10,411 bases of DNA from Bacteroidota bacterium (GCA_003448835.1 DLXM01000239.1:13870-24280), one strand, 5' to 3'. Positions 1 to 7,466 are shown, numbered from the stretch's first letter. Made by a program: numbers and translations. Notes: generated by a model not told the origin, from the letters alone.

Positions 1-38
1 CAGTCTACTTGCTTAACATCTTGAAACTTTTTCTCCAT
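1..38 (-). CDS. Possible 5' end of a divergent gene cut by the window edge
   Basis: On the minus strand an ATG at 38 opens a frame that runs without a stop to the window edge and gives MEKKFQDVKQVD. Only 12 residues are visible, so no function can be assigned. The charged start followed by a hydrophobic pattern faintly recalls the first residues of isoleucyl-tRNA synthetases, but that is a guess from memory. Support for a real gene comes from a match to the Bacteroidota -7 promoter element about 40 bp upstream (76-83) and from the 249-bp gap before the next rightward gene, which fits a divergent promoter region. There is no Shine-Dalgarno sequence, as for the other housekeeping genes here. 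Confidence 0.3.
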   Translation of the reverse strand, partial: MEKKFQDVKQVD

Positions 39-75
39 AGAGGATGAAGTGTTTTATGTAAATTTCTAAAGACAA

Positions 76-83
76 CAAATATA
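76..83 (-). promoter_or_regulatory. Candidate Bacteroidota-type -7 element for the divergent left-edge gene
   Basis: The minus strand reads TATATTTG, an exact match to the TAnnTTTG consensus known from Bacteroides and Flavobacterium. It would start transcription near position 70 and give a leader of about 30 nt before the ATG at 38. I see no good TTTG or TTG -33 element at the expected 19-21 bp upstream, and the region is AT-rich, so chance is possible. Confidence 0.3.
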
Positions 84-249
84 CAACTTTTTTAAGAAAT
101 CTTATTTAAGGTATTTTGCACTTTAATTTGGTAGCAATTCTGCATAAACTTGTTCATATATAAGTAATTGTGTTTTGTGTCTTCTGATAAACCCGCCTTA
201 CTGAAATGCCCAACCGCATTTCAATATTATTCATGAATTTGTCAACCAA

Positions 250-900
250 ATGAAAAACCTGAATTCAACCCCAACAACTGTTGCTTCGATTGCATCCAAA
301 GCAACAATTCGGGCTGGTGCTACTAAATCCAGGTTGTGGCACCCTGGGATTCCAATCGTCTTGTTGGTTATGCTGACACTTATAATTTCAGCTTGTGGCA
401 TGAAGCCAAATAAAGAACGACTTCAATACGAGATTGAGGAGCTTGAATCAGAGGTTTCTACCCTTTATCGTGATACCGGGAAATCAACATCAACTATCGC
501 TCAAAGTGTGATCCTTCGGGATGCCTATCTCAAATATGCCGACTCTTGGAGTTCGGATTCTCTAACTGCTGAGTATTTATTTCAAGCAGCCATGATCGAT
601 GCGGACATTCAGGACGATGTTTCGACTGGGATTAAATATCTTGAGCGTATTGTAGATGATTTTCCAGAGCATCCAATTCGATCCAAAACGTTGTTTTTAG
701 TCGGATTTACCTACGCCGAGCAACTTCACGATTACACGAAAGCTCAAAAAGCTTATCAGCAATATCTGGATGAGTATCCTGAAGGAGAAATGGCTGGTTC
801 AGTGCGGATTGAAATCGAAACACTCGGCCACACACCGGTTATTCCGGTTTCACCTGATAGTGCAGTCACCAACCCTCCTCTAATATCTGAAGAGCCCTGA
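250..900 (+). CDS. TPR-type lipoprotein, unknown role
   Basis: A 216-residue predicted lipoprotein. A hydrophobic stretch (about residues 34-48) ends in the lipobox I-S-A-C, with the lipid-bearing cysteine at residue 49. The mature part starts with a charged, coiled-coil-like helix (about 52-74). Two to three helical TPR-like repeats follow (about 105-190), including FPEHPIRSKTLFLVGFTY and the DYTKAQKAYQQYLDEYPEGE segment, which resembles the TPR units of BamD/YbgF-type envelope proteins. The tail is rich in Pro, Ser and Thr. The N-terminal region before the hydrophobic core is unusually long (about 33 residues). A TTG at codon 29 would give a more typical signal peptide, so the start is uncertain. 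No Shine-Dalgarno sequence precedes the ATG. It is probably anchored in the envelope as a protein-interaction module. The link to gltX, 109 bp downstream, is only positional. Confidence 0.75.
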   Translation: MKNLNSTPTTVASIASKATIRAGATKSRLWHPGIPIVLLVMLTLIISACGMKPNKERLQYEIEELESEVSTLYRDTGKSTSTIAQSVILRDAYLKYADSWSSDSLTAEYLFQAAMIDADIQDDVSTGIKYLERIVDDFPEHPIRSKTLFLVGFTYAEQLHDYTKAQKAYQQYLDEYPEGEMAGSVRIEIETLGHTPVIPVSPDSAVTNPPLISEEP

Positions 901-1009
901 CTATTCATCCAAAGCTAATTTTTTGCTATCTTACGGGTCTGTAAAGCTTTCAGTTTAGCCCTGAGTTTACCGGCATTCATTTATTCTATTTTTAAATTCG
1001 GATTTCAAC

Positions 1010-2494
1010 ATGACGACAAAAGTTCGCGTACGATTTGCACCATCACCTACCGGAATGTTACATATAGGTGGTCTGCGTACTGCTCTGTTTAATTATTTAT
1101 TTGCGAAGCATCACAATGGAGATTTTATTCTCAGAATCGAAGATACTGACCAGAATCGTTATGTCGAAAGTGCTGAAAAAGATATCACCGACGCCTTGAA
1201 ATGGGCCGGTATGATGTACGACGAAGGACCGGATGTTGCCGGAAATTTTGGTCCATATCGCCAAAGTGAGCGATCAGTTTTATATAAAAAATACGCAGAT
1301 CAATTGATCGAACAGGATCATGCTTACTACGCATTCGATACGACCGAAGAGATCGAACAAATGCGTGAACGTCTCCAAAAATCAGGAAATCCGTCACCAA
1401 AGTATGATTCGATTACCCGAATGTCCATGAAAAACAGTCTGACTTTGTCGAAAGATGAGGTTCAAAAAAGACTGGATGCGGGTGATGAGTATGTTGTTCG
1501 TCTTAAAGTACCTCGTCGTGATACCATCAAATTTACTGACATCATTCGTGGTGTTGTGAGTTTCAACAGCGCCGGACTCGACGATCAGGTTTTAATTAAA
1601 TCCGACGGACTTCCGACATATCACCTTGCCAATGTTGTTGATGATCACACGATGGAGATTACTCACGTCATCCGGGGTGAAGAATGGCTGAGTAGCGCAC
1701 CGAAACACATGTTGCTCTACGAATACCTTGGTTGGGAACCGCCTCAAATGGCTCATTTGCCATTGATTATGAGTCCCGCCGGTGGAAAACTATCAAAAAG
1801 AAACGCCGAAGAGTTGGGAATTCCGGTAAACGTACGCGATTACATCAAAGGAAATTACGAACCTGAAGCACTGATAAATTTTCTCGCACTTTTAGGATGG
1901 AATCCGGGTGATGATCGAGAATTGTTTTCAATGGAAGAACTCATCAGCGAATTTGATCTGCATCGGGTAAGCAAAGCTGGTGCCGTGTTTAATCTTCAAA
2001 AATTACTATGGTTTAATGAGCATTATATGCGCTCCAGAAGTAACGAAGATTTGTTGGTAAATTTTAAAAATGACATCGAAGCCTCCGGACTTGTCGTTCC
2101 TTCCGATGCCTTCCTTCTAAAAGTTATTGAACTGATGAAAGAGCGGGTTTCTAACGCGACCGAACTTTTCACCCTTGGGAAATATTATTTCGAAGCCCCT
2201 GCTGAGTTTGATGAAAAAACAGTATCCAAAGCATGGAAAGGTGATGCTCCTGCTCTGGTTAACGAATACGCTGCAAGTATTCGGGAAACGAATGAATATA
2301 CAGCTGCTAATTTAAAGGCCATTCTAACTCAATTAGTAGAATCTAAGGGATTAGGATTTGGAAAAGTTATGCTTCCCGTACGTCTCGCTGTTACCGGAAT
2401 GGGATTTGGTCCGGACCTGTTCGAAACACTCGAACTCCTTGGAAAAGAAGAAGTCGATCGACGTTTAATCCACGCCGAGAATACCCTAAGTTAG
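1010..2494 (+). CDS. gltX: Glutamyl-tRNA synthetase (glutamate--tRNA ligase)
   Basis: A cytoplasmic class I aminoacyl-tRNA synthetase that charges tRNA-Glu with glutamate using ATP. It is 494 residues, normal for the family. The N-terminal Rossmann fold carries the HIGH-type signature in FAPSPTGMLHIGGLRTALFN (HIGG at 18-21). LRIEDTDQNR (41-50) is the conserved glutamate-binding region, and VIRGEEWLSSAPKH (220-233) is also typical. The KMSKS-type loop is GGKLSKR (258-264), with the KLSKR form common in many bacteria including Bacteroidota. The zinc-binding Cys cluster of the E. coli enzyme is absent, as in many GluRS. The C-terminal third is the helical anticodon-binding domain. I cannot tell from sequence alone whether it is discriminating or also charges tRNA-Gln. 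No Shine-Dalgarno sequence precedes the ATG, but the start is set by the conserved N-terminus (TKVRVRFAPSPTG). Confidence 0.97.
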   Translation: MTTKVRVRFAPSPTGMLHIGGLRTALFNYLFAKHHNGDFILRIEDTDQNRYVESAEKDITDALKWAGMMYDEGPDVAGNFGPYRQSERSVLYKKYADQLIEQDHAYYAFDTTEEIEQMRERLQKSGNPSPKYDSITRMSMKNSLTLSKDEVQKRLDAGDEYVVRLKVPRRDTIKFTDIIRGVVSFNSAGLDDQVLIKSDGLPTYHLANVVDDHTMEITHVIRGEEWLSSAPKHMLLYEYLGWEPPQMAHLPLIMSPAGGKLSKRNAEELGIPVNVRDYIKGNYEPEALINFLALLGWNPGDDRELFSMEELISEFDLHRVSKAGAVFNLQKLLWFNEHYMRSRSNEDLLVNFKNDIEASGLVVPSDAFLLKVIELMKERVSNATELFTLGKYYFEAPAEFDEKTVSKAWKGDAPALVNEYAASIRETNEYTAANLKAILTQLVESKGLGFGKVMLPVRLAVTGMGFGPDLFETLELLGKEEVDRRLIHAENTLS

Positions 2495-2499
2495 TCTTG

Positions 2500-2528
2500 T
2501 TGATTTTACTGGGATTTCATTAAATTGG
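2500..2528 (+). promoter_or_regulatory. Weak candidate promoter ahead of the antiporter gene
   Basis: In the 59-bp gap after gltX, a TTG at 2500-2502 is followed 18 bp later by TAAATTGG at 2521-2528. This differs at one position from the Bacteroidota -7 consensus TAnnTTTG, and the spacing is close to the usual range. It would place a start about 20 nt before the ATG at 2554. The motif is loose and the sequence AT-rich, so read-through from gltX is an equal possibility. Confidence 0.2.
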
Positions 2529-2553
2529 CGGTTTAACCTAACCAAATAGATGT

Positions 2554-4368
2554 ATGTCTTCAAAAAGATATCGAGCTCACATTATAATTGCACTCGTTCT
2601 GTTAATCGGGTGGATTGCCAATGAAACACTTGTTACTGAGTCAATTGCTCAAACTCCCGATACATTAGTTCTATCGAATCAGGAAGTGGCTTCCGATTCG
2701 CTGAATATTGGATCAGTAGATTTAGCAGATAGCGATTCTGCAACGCTGATCGATGAGGAACCAGCTTCACAACCGACCTGGACCAGTATCCTTCCCCCAA
2801 TTATCGCCATTGCGATAGCTTTGATTTTGAAACAGGTTCTGATTTCACTTTTTATTGGTGTTTGGATGGGTGCATGGTTAGTGGGTGGATCGACCCTGAC
2901 CGGAATTTTCACCGGTTTCTTTGATACACTTTCAGTTTATATTGTACCCGGAATCGCTGATCCGGATCGCGTTAGTATCATGGTTTTCACGTTGATGATC
3001 GGAGGCATGGTTGGAATTATCACTGCAAATGGTGGAATTCGTGGCATCATCGAAAAATTAATGACGGTCGTAAAAACACGAATTCAGGGTCAATTAGTTA
3101 CTTCTTTAATGGGATTCCTCGTATTCTTTGATGATTATGCTAACACCATGATCGTCGGTAACACGATGAGACCTCTTACTGATCGCTTAACAATAACACG
3201 TGCAAAATTGGCGTATCTTGTAGATTCTACAGCTGCACCGGTCGCAACAATTGCATTGGTTTCGACCTGGATCGGTGCGATGGTAGCATATATTGCAGCT
3301 GCCGAAGCAAATATGCCTGATTACACCGAAGCTGCATATCTGGTTTTTGTCAACTCTCTACCTTATAACTTTTATGCATTTTTTGCGATCGCTTTTGTGC
3401 TGATGATTGCGTCAACCGGCAGAGATTTTGGCCCGATGTTGACATCCAGAATGAATCTTCTCAAAGCAAAAACAGATCCCGAGTTTGACACCTATCATAT
3501 TTATCACAAAGAAGAATCTGAAGAAATTGCTGAAAAAGAAATTACTTCACATTGGTTAAATGCTGCCATCCCGATTCTGGTTCTTATTGTTTCAACAATC
3601 GCCGGACTTTTCATAACAGGTGAAGGTAGCACATTACAAGAAATCATCGGATCAGCTAATTCCTATAAGGCGCTGGTTTGGGGTGGATTAATTGCCATGG
3701 CTACCGCATCTATTTTATCGTTCGGACAGAGATTATTAACACACGAAGAAATGCTTAAAGGCATGCTGAAAGGTATGCATGTGATGTTTGATGGATTGAT
3801 GATCCTTGTCATGGCTTGGGCGCTCAGCGATGTAACAGCTGCATTAGGTACTGCAGGATATCTGGTTTCGGTATTTGAAGGTGTGTTGAATCCGTATTGG
3901 GTTCCGGTTATCATATTTATTATTTCTGCCGGAACAAGTTTTGCTACCGGTTCAAGCTGGGGGACCATGGGTATATTGATGCCGATCTCAGTTCCTTTGG
4001 TTTGGAATCTTGCAATCAGTACTGGTCTACCACCTGAAGTTGCCAATGAACTCATTTATGCAAGTGTAAGTGCCGTATTGGCCGGATCTGTCTGGGGTGA
4101 CCACTGTTCTCCGATTTCCGATACAACGATTTTGAGCTCAATCGCTTCCCAGTGCGATCACATTGAACACGTCCGAACTCAGTTGCCGTATGCCATGGTA
4201 GCGGGTGTGGTAAGTATAGCTGCAATAATTGCGGCAACAGTATTAAATATTTCACCATGGATTATATATCCGGTAGGTATTGCGATTCTGCTAGGCGTAG
4301 TATTCAAGTTTGGTAGATTTGCGAGCCTCGAAGATCCTAAGGACAGGCATAAAGATCTGGCAGGTTAA
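2554..4368 (+). CDS. NhaC-family Na+/H+ antiporter with N-terminal extension
   Basis: An inner-membrane secondary transporter of the NhaC family (COG1757), expected to exchange Na+ for H+ or an organic acid/H+ couple. About ten or more hydrophobic segments span residues 78-590. Family hallmarks are GDHCSPISDTTILSS (515-529), the TGSSWGTMGILMP segment (465-477) and FFDDYANTM (191-199), whose acidic residues are candidates for ion coupling. At 604 residues it is longer than usual (members are typically about 450-530). The surplus is mainly at the N-terminus, where a signal-peptide-like hydrophobic helix (about 9-32, possible cleavage after the SIAQ region) is followed by a polar, acidic linker (about 35-76) before the first core helix. 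Substrate specificity cannot be read from sequence. MleN-type malate/lactate exchange is the main alternative. No clear Shine-Dalgarno sequence. Confidence 0.9.
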   Translation: MSSKRYRAHIIIALVLLIGWIANETLVTESIAQTPDTLVLSNQEVASDSLNIGSVDLADSDSATLIDEEPASQPTWTSILPPIIAIAIALILKQVLISLFIGVWMGAWLVGGSTLTGIFTGFFDTLSVYIVPGIADPDRVSIMVFTLMIGGMVGIITANGGIRGIIEKLMTVVKTRIQGQLVTSLMGFLVFFDDYANTMIVGNTMRPLTDRLTITRAKLAYLVDSTAAPVATIALVSTWIGAMVAYIAAAEANMPDYTEAAYLVFVNSLPYNFYAFFAIAFVLMIASTGRDFGPMLTSRMNLLKAKTDPEFDTYHIYHKEESEEIAEKEITSHWLNAAIPILVLIVSTIAGLFITGEGSTLQEIIGSANSYKALVWGGLIAMATASILSFGQRLLTHEEMLKGMLKGMHVMFDGLMILVMAWALSDVTAALGTAGYLVSVFEGVLNPYWVPVIIFIISAGTSFATGSSWGTMGILMPISVPLVWNLAISTGLPPEVANELIYASVSAVLAGSVWGDHCSPISDTTILSSIASQCDHIEHVRTQLPYAMVAGVVSIAAIIAATVLNISPWIIYPVGIAILLGVVFKFGRFASLEDPKDRHKDLAG

Positions 4369-4410
4369 ACATTAATGATTCATTCCGCTATTTAGTTCTT
4401 GACCAATATT

Positions 4411-5901
4411 ATGGGATTTAAATCATTCTTGATAAAACCGTTTGCACGGCATATTTCTAAAAAGATAACGCGGACTAAAAAAAATGCGGTAGCTGATCAG
4501 AATCGGATTTTTGATTTGATCGTAAGCAAAGCGAAAACCACAAAATTTGGAAGCGATCATTCATTTAGTCAGATTCGAAACTATGATGATTTTAAAAAAA
4601 ATGTCCCGGTTCGAGATTATGAAGAGCTAAAACCATATATAGATCGGGTAGTTAAAGGCGAATCGGATGTGCTTTGGCCTGGAAGACCATCTTATTACGC
4701 AAAAACATCAGGGACTACCTCCGGCGTCAAATACATTCCTATTACAAAAGATAGTCTCCCAAATCATTTTGGAACCGCTCGTGATGCAACATTTAATTTC
4801 ACCTACATAACGGACGATTACAGTTTCATGGATGGGAAATTGATCTTCTTGTCCGGCAGTCCGAAAATGGATGATACGAATGGTGTTGCTACAGGACGAC
4901 TATCCGGAATAGCAAATCTTCTGGTTCCCTCATGGTTGAAATTCAATCAAAAACCGTCTTTTAAGACAAATTGCATTGAAGAATGGGAAGAAAAAGTTGA
5001 AAAAATCGTAGAAGAGACCCTCCACGAGGACATGCGTTTGATTTCGGGAATTCCGCCCTGGGTTCAGATGTATTTTGAACGATTGATAGAAGTAAGTGGA
5101 AAATCTACTGTCGCCGAAATATTCCCCAATTTTAATCTGTTTATTTTCGGAGGGGTAAATTTTGAACCTTATAGAAATAAAATTGAGCGATTAATTGGGA
5201 AAAAAGTTCAAACTTTGGAAACATATCCGGCCTCCGAAGGATTTATAGCGTTTCAAAGTGATCCGGATGATCAAAGTCTCCTTCTCAATACTAATTCGGG
5301 CATATTTTTTGAATTCATACCTGCTGACGAATTTTTCAATAATGACCCTATCAGATATAAAATTGATCAGGTTCAAACTGGTATTTCTTATGCGTTGATA
5401 ATCAATAGTAATGCCGGACTCTGGGGATATTCTATTGGGGATACCGTTGAATTTACTTCGCTGGACCCCTATAAAATTCGTGTAACCGGACGCATCAAGC
5501 ATTATATCTCTGCATTTGGCGAACATGTTATAGGCAAAGAAGTGGATGAATCTATTTTGAAGGTTTGTGCAAACAGCAATGCTAAAATAACAGAATTTAC
5601 GGTCGCCCCTCAGGTTAATCCGAAGACTGGATTGCCCTATCATGAATGGATGGTTGAATTTGATGAAACACCATCCAACTTAGATACTTTTTCAGCTGAA
5701 TTGGATGAAGCGATGAGAAAGCAAAACATCTATTACGACGACCTCATCAAAGGAAAAATCCTTCGTCCCCTGGTATTGACACCCTTGAAAAAAGGTGCAT
5801 TCATTCAATACATGAGAGAAGAAGGCAAACTAGGTGGACAAAATAAAGTCCCTCGCTTATCAAATGATAGAAAAATTGCCGACCGCTTAGTGAGAATTTA
5901 G
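4411..5901 (+). CDS. GH3-family acyl-adenylating enzyme
   Basis: A 496-residue cytoplasmic protein of the GH3 auxin-responsive-promoter family, within the ANL adenylating superfamily. Plant GH3 enzymes activate a carboxylate with ATP and join it to an amino acid. The substrate of bacterial members is unknown, so no pathway is assigned. The ATP-binding loop is YAKTSGTTSGVKYIP (96-110). The second adenylation motif is TYPASEG (271-277), equivalent to the family's Y-x-x-S/T-E. GDTVEF (343-348) and the hinge-like VTGRIKHYISAFGEHV (358-373) follow. The C-terminal small domain ends with PLKKGAFIQYMREEGKLGGQ, another conserved block. I chose the ATG at 4411 over an in-frame TTG at 4399 because MGFKSFLIKPF resembles the usual family N-terminus. 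It lies 42 bp after the antiporter gene and may be co-transcribed with it. No Shine-Dalgarno sequence. Confidence 0.88.
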   Translation: MGFKSFLIKPFARHISKKITRTKKNAVADQNRIFDLIVSKAKTTKFGSDHSFSQIRNYDDFKKNVPVRDYEELKPYIDRVVKGESDVLWPGRPSYYAKTSGTTSGVKYIPITKDSLPNHFGTARDATFNFTYITDDYSFMDGKLIFLSGSPKMDDTNGVATGRLSGIANLLVPSWLKFNQKPSFKTNCIEEWEEKVEKIVEETLHEDMRLISGIPPWVQMYFERLIEVSGKSTVAEIFPNFNLFIFGGVNFEPYRNKIERLIGKKVQTLETYPASEGFIAFQSDPDDQSLLLNTNSGIFFEFIPADEFFNNDPIRYKIDQVQTGISYALIINSNAGLWGYSIGDTVEFTSLDPYKIRVTGRIKHYISAFGEHVIGKEVDESILKVCANSNAKITEFTVAPQVNPKTGLPYHEWMVEFDETPSNLDTFSAELDEAMRKQNIYYDDLIKGKILRPLVLTPLKKGAFIQYMREEGKLGGQNKVPRLSNDRKIADRLVRI

Positions 5902-5910
5902 TTTTACACA

Positions 5911-5939
5911 GAAATCCCAGTGTGGAACTTCACGGTTTC
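5911..5939 (+). other. Imperfect hairpin after the GH3 gene
   Basis: GAAATCC pairs with GGTTTC (one bulged T) and GTG with CAC inside it, around a loop of about 8 nt, starting 10 bp after the GH3 stop. No T-run follows, so it is not a standard intrinsic terminator. It might mark a transcript end or be chance. The rest of 5902-6094 contains no gene that I can support. Confidence 0.2.
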
Positions 5940-6094
5940 CCATTTCGAACACATTGTTTTTCACAGACATTATTTCAAGCACATCTACATACAGTTAATC
6001 AAATACAGATGTAAAAACGACAACTTGAAATATGAGCAATAGATTATTCTCTCAAACCGGCAGCACTTCCTTGCATTTCAAATAATTAAAAGGC

Positions 6095-6132
6095 AAAAAA
6101 AAAGCGTGGATCCCAAAAAGGAACCCACGCTT
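6095..6132 (-). terminator. Intrinsic terminator of the OmpA/TSP3 lipoprotein gene
   Basis: Read on the minus strand, the arms AAGCGTGGGTTCC and GGGATCCACGCTT form a 13-position stem with two mismatches around a TTTTT loop. A run of nine T residues follows at once (plus-strand A-run 6095-6103). It begins 24 bp after the stop codon at 6156. Orientation is clear because the long T-run lies only on the leftward side. Confidence 0.9.
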
Positions 6133-6155
6133 AAAATCCGCTCTAAGTAGATCGA

Positions 6156-7100
6156 TTAGTTCGTTCTACGTGGAGTAAATGGATATGGATTGACAGGAGT
6201 TGACTCTGCACGTCTGTCGGCACGGCAACCACGTCCGTTAGTGTCCATAACAACACAAGGATTTGGAGCTTTACCACGACCGTTAACTTCAATTCTGTCT
6301 TCTGAAATACCATTGCTTACATAGAAGCTACGAACGGTATTTGCACGACGAACTGATAAACGGAGGTTATATTGATCACCACCAATATGGTCAGTGTAAG
6401 CATCGACACGAAGACGGAAGTTTGGAGCATTTTTGAGCATTTCTACGTTTGTAGTAAGAACTTGCGCAGCAGATGCATCCAGGTTTGAACGGTCGAAATC
6501 AAAGTTAACAGTACCTAAGTTAGAAATAAATTTCGGATCGTTAGGATCATTAGGATCTGTACCCATTTCAATTTCTTGTCCGTCAGTAAATCCGTCACCG
6601 TCTGAATCCGGGTTGTTTGGATTCGTGTTGTGAGTCATCACTTCAGCATAATCAGACAGGCCATCACCATCTGAGTCAGTACTTAATGGATTTGTACGAT
6701 GTTTGTTCACTTCATCACCATCTGACAAGCCATCACCATCGGTATCAGGATTGTTTGGATCGGTACCATGTGTGTTCACTTCGGCACCATCAGTCAAGCC
6801 ATCACCATCGGTATCAGGATTGTTCGGATCGGTTTCGTGTTTGTTGATTTCATCAAAATCATTCAAACCATCACCATCGGTATCGGCACTTAATGGATTT
6901 GTATTGTATACAAACATTTCATCATAGTCATTCAAACCATCACCGTCTGAATCACGTGCTTTGAGTTGCTCTGCACTCAATGATCGTAGAAATTCAATTG
7001 TCAATGGATCTGGGTCGACTATTTCCTTTGGTGCACAACCGGTAACTACCAGCAATGCAACGATTGCTAAAGCAGTTAGATTTTTAAAATGCAGTTTCAT
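6156..7100 (-). CDS. OmpA-family lipoprotein with six thrombospondin type 3 repeats
   Basis: A 314-residue outer-membrane or periplasmic lipoprotein. The signal peptide ends in V-T-G-C (Cys22). A short linker leads to six Asp-rich DxDGDGLxD repeats at exact 23-residue spacing (starting at 50, 73, 96, 119, 142, 165), the calcium-binding thrombospondin type 3 type. The C-terminal OmpA domain (about 195-300) should bind peptidoglycan. It has NFDFDRSNLD (199-208), AYTDHIGGDQYNLRLS (234-249) and RRANTVRSFYVSNGI (251-265). The Asp of the TD motif and the Arg of the RA motif, which bind diaminopimelate in known OmpA domains, are both kept. The late GRGCRADRR segment (289-297) matches the family's GRxxNRR, with Asp for Asn. 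Cys282 and Cys292 could form a disulfide. There is no N-terminal beta-barrel, so it resembles Pal plus a stalk rather than a porin. It has its own terminator and is probably a single-gene transcript. AAAGGG upstream is a weak Shine-Dalgarno candidate. Confidence 0.93.
   Translation of the reverse strand: MKLHFKNLTALAIVALLVVTGCAPKEIVDPDPLTIEFLRSLSAEQLKARDSDGDGLNDYDEMFVYNTNPLSADTDGDGLNDFDEINKHETDPNNPDTDGDGLTDGAEVNTHGTDPNNPDTDGDGLSDGDEVNKHRTNPLSTDSDGDGLSDYAEVMTHNTNPNNPDSDGDGFTDGQEIEMGTDPNDPNDPKFISNLGTVNFDFDRSNLDASAAQVLTTNVEMLKNAPNFRLRVDAYTDHIGGDQYNLRLSVRRANTVRSFYVSNGISEDRIEVNGRGKAPNPCVVMDTNGRGCRADRRAESTPVNPYPFTPRRTN
6540..6953 (-). repeat. Six in-frame 69-bp tandem units encoding TSP3 calcium-binding repeats
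   Basis: The coding sequence contains six units of exactly 69 bp (23 codons), each encoding D-[ST]-D-G-D-G-[LF]-x-D and a spacer often ending in NPLS or DPNNP. Units 3 and 4 (DTDGDGLTDG and DTDGDGLSDG) are the most alike at DNA level, suggesting recent duplication. The repeats also create open frames on the opposite strand, which are not genes. Confidence 0.9.
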
Positions 7101-7318
7101 GTGGGGTCCCTTTCTTAATCTTTTAGTCAGTTTGGTTTAATTATTCGCAAAAAAAATTGTTTACATCCTTATGTCACGTAAGAATACGAATTTAATAAAT
7201 TTTTTACCAATTGGGGAATAAACGTTAATAATTTCATATTTATTTGATAAGTAATGCTTTCAATGAAAAATATTTCTAACTTATCGGCCTCATTTGGTAC
7301 TTGAAAACATATCAAATT

Positions 7319-7392
7319 GGGGCTATAGCTCAGCTGGCTAGAGCGTCGCGCTGGCAGCGCGAAGGTCTGGGGTTCGAATCCCCATAGCTCCA
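7319..7392 (+). tRNA. tRNA-Ala (anticodon GGC)
   Basis: A complete 74-nt cloverleaf. The acceptor GGGGCTA pairs with TAGCTCC and includes the G3-U70 wobble, the main identity element of tRNA-Ala. The D stem is GCTC/GAGC. The anticodon stem is TCGCG/CGCGA with loop CTGGCAG, so the anticodon is GGC, reading GCC and GCU. The T arm is TGGGG-TTCGAAT-CCCCA and the discriminator base is A. The CCA end is not encoded (CTT follows) and must be added after transcription. It stands alone, with a terminator 10 bp downstream. Confidence 0.97.
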
Positions 7393-7401
7393 CTTCAAAA
7401 G

Positions 7402-7434
7402 CCTTGTAAGCGAAATGCTTGCAAGGTTTTTTTT
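7402..7434 (+). terminator. Intrinsic terminator of the tRNA-Ala gene
   Basis: CCTTGTAAGC and GCTTGCAAGG form a 10-bp stem with one G-U pair around the loop GAAAT, followed by eight T residues (7427-7434). It lies just after the tRNA and separates its transcription from the sulfur cassette. Confidence 0.92.
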
Positions 7435-7450
7435 ATAAATAGTTCGATTT

Positions 7451-7466
7451 TATGACTTTAGTCATA
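7451..7466. promoter_or_regulatory. Perfect palindrome, candidate operator for the sulfur cassette
   Basis: TATGACTTTAGTCATA is a perfect inverted repeat: 7-bp arms TATGACT/AGTCATA around TT. The TGAC-N4-GTCA core resembles sites of Crp/Fnr-type dimeric regulators, but no regulator gene is in the window. It lies 70 bp before the ATG of the flavoprotein gene and directly after the tRNA terminator, so it belongs to the cassette's promoter region. Its centre is about 33 bp upstream of the centre of the possible -7 element TAATTTG (7488-7494), a geometry that suits an activator bound near -40. The regulator family is inferred; the symmetry is seen. Confidence 0.5.

Noticed and set aside
940..954. 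Near-palindrome around AAAGCTTT between the lipoprotein gene and gltX
   Set aside because: Short and imperfect, without a T-run; neither a terminator nor a convincing operator.
3663..4258. Two minus-strand open frames inside the antiporter gene
   Set aside because: Both are antisense to the conserved NhaC core and show no family features.
5191..5643. Minus-strand open frame of 150 codons inside the GH3 gene
   Set aside because: It lies entirely within a gene with intact family motifs on the other strand and shows no recognisable domain or start signal.
5973..6013. ACATCT / AGATGT inverted copies in the gap after the GH3 gene
   Set aside because: Six-base arms about 20 bp apart in AT-rich sequence are expected by chance and have no supporting context.
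6433..6927. Three plus-strand open frames with Ser/Pro- or His-rich repeats
   Set aside because: They are the antisense of the repeated TSP3 and OmpA coding sequence; their repetition mirrors the 69-bp units of the real gene.
7169..7393. Minus-strand open frame of 74 codons over the tRNA region
   Set aside because: It starts in the antisense of tRNA-Ala, giving MELWGFEPQTFALPARRSSQLS, a well-known spurious translation of tRNA genes. The rest has no protein-like pattern.
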